NCBI GenBank assembly: GCA_018136815.1
Contig: CM030934.1
Coordinates: forward strand, 5,324,272-5,388,271
Source: Isochrysis galbana
Taxonomy: Eukaryota > Haptophyta > Isochrysidales > Isochrysidaceae
Reading direction: 5' to 3'
Length of the DNA stretch: 64,000 nucleotides
The notes under the pieces are model-generated. The model had not been told where the DNA came from. It ran no database searches and saw only the letters and a program-made list of their open reading frames with translations. The position numbers and the translations under genes are program-made. The stretch's first letter is position 1. The number at the start of each line of letters is the position of its first letter. This document shows positions 10,590-20,047 of this stretch, piece by piece.

Positions 10590-11652
10590 ATGCGGATATG
10601 CCTGCCTCTCGTGCTCCTGCTGCCTCTGGCTGCGAGCGCCGGCTTGGCCACGGGCCCCTTCTCACGAAACGCGAGGCAGTTCAGCGCATGCGTAATCCAC
10701 GGGAAGGACGTCGACGTTGCGCGCTTCTGCGCCGCCACAAGGGCGTACTGCGAGCTCCTACGCAAATTTGGCCGCTTTGCCGGCCCTTCAATCGCAAACG
10801 TTCGGATGTGTCTCGCCAAGATCGAGACGGCGCAGCAGAGTCTCGTGCACCGCATCACGCAGAACGAACGCAGGAGTCTGCGCTCGATGAAGGGCCTCCT
10901 CAAGGCTGAGCGCGCACTCGAGCCGCCCATCCACAAGCCGGGAGGGGTGCTATTTGACCCATCAGCGGCCATGGGGCTGCTCTGGGTGCGCCGTGGACTA
11001 CACATGTGGGCGGAGACTTTTGAGCAACAGGTCGAGGTGAAAGCACCCGCGCCACTTAGAAGGTGGGGGTCCGCCAAATGCTTCATGTCATTTTGAATGT
11101 CCGTCGTACTGGTAGGTGCTCAAGGAACGGATCAAGGCTGCGAAGAAGGCGAAGAATGGGCCGGAACCCACTCAAGTTCGAGTATTGAACTTGCAATTCG
11201 GCCTGAAGTCTTCGAAAGCTCAGCTGCCAACACTTGCAGACCAGTGCCGGACCGCGTACGAGCGCACAGTTGAGAAATTCCACGGACGAGTGTCTCGCAC
11301 TGCCTTCAACGTGGCCTGCCGAGCCACTCCTGACTGGGATATTGTGGTGACGCGAGCAAAGCTCAGCGAGTAAGCTGCAAGCCCCTACTCTGTGAAGCAG
11401 AGCGCGCTGTCACTAGTGAGGGCACGAGCGCTTTCAGCTGCAAGCCGCCTGCTTTCGGAACCCATCGCCTCAGATAGATTGCAATCGCAACGATCTGCCA
11501 TCACCGCCGCGCGCCTCTCTTGCACGCATAGGGTCGACGAAGGATTATATGCAGATCTTAAGGCATGGGTTGTTGCAGTCAAAGAGGTGGTGAAATTGCT
11601 GAAGTCGATCCACCTGCAGCTTGACCTCGAGGACATTCGCAAGAGTGCTTAG
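10590..11652 (+). CDS. Glycolipid transfer protein (GLTP) fold with signal peptide
   Basis: Exon 1 is 10590-11030 and exon 2 starts at 11116. The frame could stop at 11373 (232 residues). A strong donor GTAAGC at 11370 and a frame-compatible site near 11444 would instead add a third exon to 11652 (~301 residues), supplying the expected C-terminal helix (DLKAWVVAVKEVVKLL). Residues 1-22 (MRICLPLVLLLPLAASAG) are a clear signal peptide. The core has a central W-x-R-R-G helix (GLLWVRRGLHMW) and AYERTVEKFHGRVSRTAFNVA, which match the GLTP lipid-headgroup and hydrophobic-pocket helices. GLTP proteins move glycolipids or ceramide-1-phosphate between membranes and are usually cytosolic, so the signal peptide is unusual. 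The acceptor of intron 2 (CAAG) is atypical, so that exon is tentative. Confidence 0.7.
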
Positions 11653-12942
11653 GATGAGATAGACAACGTGTCTGTGTGCTACGAGAAGGCACAGGCATCT
11701 TACTGGTTGCGTTGATTGAGACCGACTCCTACTATTGCGATCCTGGCGCTTGGCTAGTGTCTAGTGTTAGAGCTAAAGAGTTAGCCGCGGCGGTGCTTAT
11801 GAGCCTTAATTATGGGAGATGATGGCAAAAACTATCGTTATAGTTTCGGCGATGGAGCGCACGCCGACCGCTCCCCTCTCCTAGCCCCCGCAGTCACGAC
11901 GCCCTAAAAAAAAATCTGAAGATTCAGGGCCGTACACCTACTAGTTATGGGACTCCCATTCGCTACTAACAACGCCCTTATCTTCCCTCTCTCCACCTCT
12001 TCCCCTGCCCCCCTTCTATCCTTTTTCTTCGGTTTCCGGGGTCCGGCCTCGGTGCACTACCTGAGGCCTGGTTCGGAGTGTGGAGTGTGGGGTCCGGGGA
12101 GGGGGAGGCCTTTTGATCTTTTATTTTTGTCGTGTGTGTCCGCTTGGCCCCGGGTTGAGTGTTTAGTCTCCGTCTAGTTCGTATTGTTCCTAGTGGTAAC
12201 CTTGTTTGTTATGTCTATGCCTCATTATGGAGATGGACGTGTTCCCAGGAAGGGTGCGGGACTTCTACCGTCCCCGCTCTGACACTTGTGACTTCTAATA
12301 ACCCCCCCCCTCCTCCGCGCCAAAGGCGCGGGACTTCTACCGTCCCCATTGCGACTGCCCCCCCCTAAGCCACGCATTTCAGTCACACTGGGGGTATCCT
12401 CCCTATTATTTTACTCATCTATTTCTTTTGAAATCAACACCAAAACGAACGGGATCGACAAAGTCACGCGCCATCCATGCAAGCGCACGCCCTCTTCACA
12501 CCACCTCACACACGCGGGTCCTTTCACACTACGCGCGCGTCAGTAGCCGGCCATGGCAAGAACGCCGGGGGGGGGGGGGGGCAAGGGGCGGGTGTGGAGG
12601 ATGGGAGCGGGGAATACATGAGTTATTATACTTCACTGGGCTTTTAAGGTCGTTTGCCTTCATTTGGCACCCCTCGTTTCCAAATACGCGATGTGTCGGT
12701 ACAAAAAAAATCTTATTGTATTTGAGCAAAGGCACCCACCTCACATTGCTCAACCATGTCTATAAATGGAATGGCGGCTGATGATGTAGTACTCAAGCGA
12801 TTGAAATGGATAACAATAAAGATGGACTATAACTTTAAAAAATTCATCTTACCTCTCTTTCCGCCATATGGCACTTCTAAATCTGCCATGCAGGTTATTG
12901 CGGAAGCATTGGACAGCATCAGTCCGCCACCGCTGGTTGGGG
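11653..12942. other. Intergenic repeats downstream of the GLTP gene
   Basis: No gene is supported. The segment contains a full copy of repeat family A (11905-12130), a run of about 14 G near 12568-12581, and a short word, TCGTTTGCCTTCATTTGG near 12650, that also occurs inside repeat C near 36957. Confidence 0.5.
11905..12130 (+). repeat. Dispersed repeat family A, copy 1
   Basis: It starts with an A run and TCTGAAGATTCAGGGC. A pyrimidine tract (CTTATCTTCCCTCTCTCC) follows, then TTTCCGGGGTCCG and GTGCACTACCTGAGGCCTGG. Related copies occur at 24945, 32985, 37213, 51187 (minus) and 51935. Length and coding content are unclear. It may be the end of a retroelement. Confidence 0.6.
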
Positions 12943-13389
12943 TCAACCCGGGGGGGAGCAACAACTCCCTGAGGAGGCTGCTTGAGTTGAACCGGTAGAA
13001 GGGCAACCGCCCTGCAGCCGTGCTTCATCCTCTTCTTCGATAGCCGTTCTGGCCCGGTCATCAAGCGTCTTAGGGTCGCACAGCCGCGGTTCAGTCGAGC
13101 TCAACTCGGGCCTCTCGGCTAGGCTAGTTCGGGCCTGGTCCAAAAGCTGGGACACTGGCACTAGCGTTCGGCCTTCGACTACGGCTGCGCGGACGTGAGC
13201 GCGCAAAAGCGGCATCCATTGAACGGCCATCGCTCCGGCGATGCCTACGTAGGTCCGGCTACGCAAGGCACCTCTGTGGGGTGACGGTGATAGGTCGGCC
13301 ATCGCGGATTGGCGGCCTTCAACAGGGTGACTCCGGACCAGCGAGGGCAGGCTCGGAGACAAGTACAAGCCTGTCGCTTTCTGATGGCC
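12943..13389 (-). mobile_element. Fragment of a methyltransferase-bearing retroelement
   Basis: Read on the minus strand, this ORF contains GHQKATGLYLSPSLPSL and RSRTYVGIAGAMAVQWMPLL. These match the C-terminal half of the methyltransferase-like domain in the retrotransposon at 39-49.5 kb (GHQKATGLYLTASLPSL, RSRTYVGIAGAMAAQWMPVL). Beyond that the two sequences diverge (LVPVSQLLDQARTSLAERPEL against SLDFTVDWAISQAAASLRERPSL), so this is a related but different family member. The fragment stops abruptly at about 13389. No protease or reverse transcriptase follows it, so it is a remnant. Confidence 0.75.
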
Positions 13390-13563
13390 GGGGGCACCGA
13401 ACAGCAGCTCCAGGCCCGGGGACGTTGGGACTCGGACGTCGCCCGGATCTACGCACGCGACACCGTGGCACAGGAGTTGCGCACAGCGGATGCTATCGCA
13501 TCAGGGGCCAGCACGAGTCTCGAAGGCGCCGTCCCGGGCTGGGTCCAGCCGTCACTCTTCTAG
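13366..13563 (+). mobile_element. C-terminal fragment of a tyrosine recombinase-like protein
   Basis: The plus-strand reading gives GGTEQQLQARGRWDSDVARIYARD and then an Ala/Ser-rich tail ending in TAG. The G-G-T, G-R-W-x-S-D and catalytic-type Tyr spacing resemble the C-terminus of DIRS, Crypton or phage-type tyrosine recombinases. No upstream catalytic Arg or R/H/R motifs are present, so this is a remnant. Its first ~25 bp overlap, in antisense, the methyltransferase homology on the minus strand, so the junction is near 13389. With only ~50 informative residues the call is moderate. Confidence 0.45.
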
Positions 13564-14385
13564 TACGTGGCCCATCCCTCCTAACGGGTCGTCTCTTGTG
13601 AACCGTGTTCCCGCCTGCGGCCTGTTCTCGTTGTCGATTAGAGCGTCTGAGAATGGGGGTCATCTAAGCCCGAGCGGCTTAAGCCTCGCACTTAACACTA
13701 CACTATGTGCCTGTATATAAGCACAAGCTCTAGCGCCCTGGCGTACTATCTTAGCACCAACTCTAGCCCCGCAAGTTGGTCCCAGATACGCTCAGGCTCA
13801 AGATACACCGAGGAGAGGGCACACACGTTGCTAACGTGAAGCAAGGGCGGCGAGTAGCGGACGAAGCCGTTCACTAGTCACCATGTGCACCGATTAGAAA
13901 GAAAAGCCCAGGTCGGCGCACAGCGTACAGCGTGCCTAGGGGTCACCTTTTCTCCAGTGGCAGCGTGGCAGCCACCCCTCGAGTACTACAAAAGTGTATT
14001 TTCGCCCCTAGAATTGAGAATTGGGGGATGCCCATGAGGCGGCAGCCTCTTATGAATCCCCTGTGTTCTCTCTGCTTCTTCATCTCTCGAGAGGAGGAGA
14101 GGCAGGGGAGGGGGGCGGGGGGGGGGCGGGGGCGGGGGAAGAAGGGGAGAGGGAGGGCGCGCGGCGGCCGCGAGGAGGCGGGAAGCGGCGCGTGCTCTCT
14201 CCGGCTGGGTCGGCGAGGGCCACGGACCCCCCCCCCCCCCCCCCCTCTCCCTCCCTCCCTCCCTCCCTTTTCTTTCCTGCCCCTCCCCCCCCCGGGCCCG
14301 CCCGTCCCCCGGCCCGCGGCCCCCCTCTTCCTCCCTCGCCCCCCCTCGCCCCCTTCCCCCTCTCCTCCCCCCTCTCCTATCCCCA
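13564..14385. other. Upstream region of the CPS gene
   Basis: No gene is supported. The last 300 bp before the CPS ATG are strongly C-rich on the coding strand (a run of about 19 C near 14226-14244, then CTCCCTCCCTCCC). The preceding 14100-14160 is G-rich. The long open frames here are composition artefacts. Confidence 0.5.
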
Positions 14386-17300
14386 ATGGCGCCGGGGCAG
14401 ACGCCTACGCCCGTCAAGGACGCCAAGCTCATGTCGCCCGCCTTCCAGCGCACGAGCACGCCCTCCTCCAAGCTGTTGAACTCGCCCGTCCTGCATGGAC
14501 TGAAGCTTGGCTGCAAGCGGCCCGTGCCCGAGGGATCACTCTCGCCGCGGTCCATCCCGCCGCGCAAGATCCTCGCAGCACGCCGCGCCCCCAAGAATAT
14601 CATCCACGAGCTCGAGCAGAAGCGCGCTACCCTCGTCCTCGCAGACGGCACGCGCTGGCCAGGAGTCTCGTTTGGTGCAGATGTCGCTGTCTCAGGAGAA
14701 GTGGTGTTCAACACCGCCATGGTGGGCTATCCGGAGTCGTTGACTGACCCGTCGTACCGCGGTCAGGTGTGTGCACCAGTACTCTCGCCATGCCATCTCA
14801 GCGCCGTACAACGTGTGGGTCAGGTGGTCAGAAACCAACGCGGGCTGCAGCGGAGTCAGGGCTCGTCAATGGCGTAGCCGCGTACATCTTGAACACTCTC
14901 TGATATGCGCGTTGTAGACACTCCCATCCGCTCATGCCTGCTTGCGCACATGCCGTGGATTCTCTTACTTACCCATTCCCTGCCCCCCGTCGCAGCTCCT
15001 CTGCCTGACATATCCGCTTATCGGAAATTACGGTGTGCCGGCCGACACGAAGGATGATCTTGGCCTTCCGATCTACTTCGAGTCCAATGTGAGAGGTCAC
15101 TCGGCCATCTCAGGCTGGAAGACGTGCACTTCCAGTGTCTTACAGACACTGCTGACAGCATCCTGCTCCACCATCGACGCTTGCGCCACCTCCACCACCT
15201 CACCCCAAACTTCCTTCTCGTCAGGCGATCCATGCAACGGCGCTCATTGTGAGCGAGTACTCGCATGACGCCTGCCACTGGAACTTAGTGCACACCCTTT
15301 CCGATTGGCTCAAGGAGTACAAGGTGCTTGGCTGCACCGATTGCGCGGCCTCCCAGCCGCCGCCGCGTCGCCGCGCCTTCATCGCTTTCAAACTTTGGCA
15401 TCAAACGTTGCCGTAGGTGCCTGGACTGTATGGTGTCGACACGCGCGCGCTCACCAAGCATATCCGTGAGTGTGGAGCTATGCTGGGCAAGATAGTGCCG
15501 GCAGGCATGGAGGACGCAAGCGTTGTGCAGGTGGATCCAAACAAGGTCAACCTGGTGGCTCAGGTTAGCACCAAGTCTCCGCAGCTATTCGTTTCGCACG
15601 CTCCGGCGCGCCTGGGTCGGTCCGGCAAAAGGATGCGGATCGTAGCCGTGGACTGCGGCATCAAGGCCAACATCATCCGGTACTTCATGTCAAAGGGCGT
15701 GGAGCTGCTCCTCGTTCCTTGGGATCATGACTTCAACCAGGAAGAATACGACGGACTCTTCATTTCCAATGGGCCTGGCGACCCCACCATGTGCGCAGCG
15801 CCCGCCACCTCTGGTCATTGCTCTGCCCTGTCGCACAAGAGCCCGACGCTTCTTTGCCCTCGGTCCTCTATTCGGTCGATCACCTATTACCTGCGTGCGA
15901 ACGCGTGACCGTATGCGCTTGCTCACCTTGTTGCGCGTATCCTCGTTTTGCGCAGGTGTGGCCAGACCATCGCTAACCTCCGCATCGCGCTCGAGCGCGA
16001 GGCCACCACGCATGAGAAGCCCATCTTTGGCATCTGCCTAGGGAACCAGCTGTTGGCCCTCGCCGCCGGCTGCAATACGTTCAAAATGAAGTATGGCAAC
16101 CGCGGCGCCAACCAGCCGTGCATCGACACGCGCACTGGCCGCTGCTACATTACGGCTCAGAATCACGGCTTCGCCGTCAACCCTGAGTCGATCCCCGAGG
16201 GATGGGAGCAGTTCTTCATCAACGCCAACGACCACACAAACGAGGGCCTCATCCACAAGACGCGGCCTTTCTTCTCCGTTCAGTTCCACCCCGAGGCGTG
16301 CGCTGGCCCAACCGACACCGACTTCCTCTTCGAGATGTTCCTGCAGCGCGTGCACGGCGAGCACGCCGAGGTGACCGTGGCCTACAAGCCGCCCGCGCCT
16401 CCGGTGCTCAAGGTCCTGCTCCTCGGCTCGGGAGGCCTCTCCATTGGTCAGGCAGGAGAGTTCGACTACTCGGGCTCACAGGCCATCAAGGCGCTCAAGG
16501 AGATGCGCTGTGAGATCATCTTGATCAATCCCAACATCGCGACGGTCCAGACCTCGACCGGTATGGCCGACCGTGTGTACTTCCTGCCCGTCACTCCGGA
16601 AGTGGTGGAAGAGGTCATCAAGCGCGAGGCGCCCGACGGAATCCTGCTCCAGGTTTGTGGCATTATTTCCAACCACGGCCGACGAGCCCTCGTGCCCATC
16701 CCTCGCCAGTTTGGCACTCGCCAGTTTGCCCCTCGCCAGTTTGGCGCTCGCCAAGGCCTCCTCTCCTCATACATCTGCAATCAATCGTCCCCCCACAGTT
16801 TGGTGGCCAAACAGCGCTCAACTGCGGCGTGGCTCTCGAAAAATCAGGAGTTCTTGCGAGGCATGGGGTCAAGGTCCTAGGCACGCAGGCGCGCTCTAAC
16901 TATTGGCCTAGCACTGCTGCGCTCGTAGACACTGAGCATGCGGAGTGTATGGCACGAGCCAGCTCCCTCACGGCTCGCACGCACACCTACGGGCCTATTC
17001 CCTGCTTACGCAGGTCGATGCAATCATTGCAACCGAGGATCGTGACATCTTCAACCAAAAGCTGCAGGAGATCAACGAGAAGATTGCGGAGGGCTACCCG
17101 GCCTCCACAGTGCAAGAGGCGGTCGATATGGCCGCCAAGATTGGATACCCGGTGATCATGCGCGCGGCGTTCGCGTTGGGCGGCCTCGGCTCTGGCTTCG
17201 CTCACAACGAGGAGCAGGCTCGCGCGCTCGCGTCGCAGGCGCTCGCCAACTCGCCACAAGTGCTTGTTGAGAAGTCGATGAAGGGTTGGAAGGAGATTGA

Positions 17301-20047
17301 GTACGAGGTGGTGCGTGACTGCAACGACAACTGCATCACCGTCTGCAACATGGAGAACTTCGACCCGCTCGGCATCCACACCGGCGACTCGATCGTCGTC
17401 GCACCGTCACAGACGCTGACGAATGCCGAGTACATGAAGCTGCGCTCTGTCGCCATCAAAGTGGCACGTCACCTAGGCATCGTGGGCGAGTGCAACATCC
17501 AGTATGCGCTCAACCCCGAGTCGGAAGAGTACTGCATCATTGAGGTCAACGCACGCCTGTCGCGCTCGTCGGCGCTTGCGTCCAAGGCGACAGGCTATCC
17601 GCTCGCCTACGTGGCCGCACGCCTTGCCATGGGCGAGAACCTTCCCACCGTGCGAAACTCCGTGACGAAGTGCACCACTGCGTGCTTCGAGCCGTCGCTC
17701 GACTACGTCGTCGTTAAGTTTCCACGCTGGGACCTGAACAAGTTCAAGGGCGTATCCGTCGGGCTCGGCTCGGCCATGAAGTCGGTCGGCGAGGTCATGT
17801 CGATCGGCCGCAACTTCCAAGAGGCCATGCAGAAAGCAATCCGCATGGCGGCGCCCGGCATGGAGGGCTTTCAGCCCGCGTCCACCTTTGAGAACGATGA
17901 GCTGCTTGACAATGAGCTCCGCAACGCCACTGATCGGCGCATCGACGCACTTGCTTCCGCCTTCGAGCGCGGTGACAGCGTCGACTCCATCAACGAGATG
18001 ACCAAAATCAATCCGTGGTTCCTATGCAAATTGCACGCTATCCATATGTTGCGCAAGCACCTGTTGACGAAGACCCTGAAGACCATTTCCACCGAGGAAC
18101 TGCAGCTGGCCAAGCAACAGGGATTCTCCGACAAGCAGATCGCGCTTGCCCTGGGCTCCGACGAGACAGCCGTTCGCGCACATCGCAAAGTAGAGGGCGT
18201 GCTTCCCGTGGTGAAGCAAATCGACACTCTCGCCGCCGAGTTCCCTGCTCAGACCAACTACTTGTATATGACTTACAACGGCACGCACTCTGATCAAGAA
18301 GTCCGGACACGGGGTGCCCCGCACAAACCGACTGATCATGAGGTGTCGACAATCGTGCTCGGCTGCGGGGCATATCGTATTGGGTCGTCGGTAGAGTTCG
18401 ATTGGTGTGCTGTCTCGTGCATCCGCACGTTGCGGAAGCTCAATCACCGTGCCATAATGGTAAACTTCAACCCCGAAACTGTGTCTACCGACTACGACGA
18501 GTGCGACGTGCTATACTTCGAGGAAATCTCATGCGAGCGCGTGCAAGACATCTATGAGCACGAGGCTGCCCATGGCGTCATCATTTCCGTCGGCGGCCAA
18601 GCCCCGAACAACCTTGCGCTGCCACTGGAGCGAGCAGGCCTCAATGTGCTCGGCACGAAACCATCCGACATCGACAAGGCGGAAGATCGCAATAAGTTCT
18701 CCTCGATCCTCGACCAGATTGGCGTCGACCAGCCTCTTTGGCGTGAGATGGCCTCGGTGGCGGATGCGATCTCCTTCTGCCATCAAGTCGGGTATCCCTG
18801 CTTGATTCGGCCATCCTACGTGCTCTCCGGTGCGGCGATGAAGGTGGTATTCTCTGATAACGACCTCGAGCGATTCCTTGCTCTCGCTTGCGAGGTCTCC
18901 CCTGATCATCCCGTCGTTATTTCCAAATTCATCGAGGGTGCCAAAGAGATCGAGGTGGACGCCGTTGCGTGCCAGGGTAAGGTGCTGAACTACGCGATCG
19001 CCGAGCACGTTGAGAACGCGGGCGTCCACTCTGGAGACGCAACCCTTGTTCTTCCGGCGCAGGTGACGCATTGCCTTGTTGCCACGCCTTGCCTTCTCAG
19101 CGGAGCGCACACCACGATGGATGGAGAGCCCAAAGTTGATGTACACACCAGCCTACCTCGTAGCGGTTCATCCGCTCCCCCCCCTCATTCTCGCCTGCTT
19201 GCTGCCCCGCCTCGCTTCGCAGAACTTGTTCGTCGAAACGGTCCGTCGCGTCAAGCGCATCTCGCGCCAGATTGCGAAAGAGCTGAACATCTCAGGGCCG
19301 TTCAACCTGCAGCTGCTAGCCAAGGATAACGAGGTCAAGGTAATCGAGGCGAACGTGCGTGCATCGCGCACATTTCCTTTCTCCTCCAAGACGCTGAAGG
19401 TCAACTTTATCGAGCTCGCCACTAAAGTCATGGTCGGGGCTCCGGCGCCCCCCTTCCAGATCTCACTGCTTGACTTGGATTACGTGGGTATTAAGGCGCC
19501 TATGTTCTCCTTCACGCGGCTGGTGGGAGCCGACCCGGTGCTCGGCGTTGAGATGGCCTCGACAGGTGAGGTGGCAACCTTCGGCGAAGACCGCTTCGAC
19601 GCCATCCTTACGTCGATGATTTCGACTGGCTTTAAGATCCCCAAACGTCAAGTCTTCCTCTGCATCGGGCCGGTGAAGGCCAAGATGGAGTTCTTGCCCC
19701 AGGTGCGTCTCCTGCTAGAGATGGGCTTGTCGATCTCGTGCTCGCAGGGGACGTACGATTTCTACAAGTCCAACGATCTCGACGTGAATCTACTCCACAA
19801 GCCGATGTCGAACAAGCAGCCCAACATCACCGACGCCATCAAGAATGATGTAATCGACCTCGTCATCAACGTGCGCGACTCAAAGGCGGACGAGGACTCC
19901 AAAACCGATGGTTTCCTCATTCGACGCGCCGCTGTCGATTGCTCCGTGTGTCTGATCACCGATATCAAGCTCGCCGCGCTCGTTGTAACTGCGATGTCAA
20001 AGCGCAAGGCGCTGAATATTAAGGCGTGGGACGAGTTCGGGAACTAA
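14386..20047 (+). CDS. CPS: Carbamoyl-phosphate synthetase, glutamine-dependent (GATase-synthetase fusion)
   Basis: Eight exons rebuild about 1535 residues: 14386-14766, 14996-15088, 15225-15323, 15417-15790, 15956-16652, 16799-16888, 17014-19062 and 19223-20047, phases consistent throughout. The first ~75 residues are Pro/Ser/Lys/Arg-rich and may be a targeting peptide. The amidotransferase keeps Cys343 (FGICLGNQ) and His427/Glu429 (QFHPEA), so it should use glutamine, unlike vertebrate CPS1. The synthetase begins at [20 protein letters not shown] near residue 462. A second ATP-grasp half starts at [16 protein letters not shown] and a C-terminal allosteric-type domain ends the protein. There is no dihydroorotase or aspartate transcarbamoylase, so it is not a CAD protein. 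It makes carbamoyl phosphate for pyrimidines or a urea cycle. Intron 6 needs a GC-AG splice (CAG|GCGCGC) to keep [18 protein letters not shown]. Confidence 0.93.

Noticed and set aside
13932..14747. 271-codon plus-strand frame overlapping the CPS start
   Set aside because: It is a different frame of the C-rich leader and CPS exon 1; the real frame starts at 14386.
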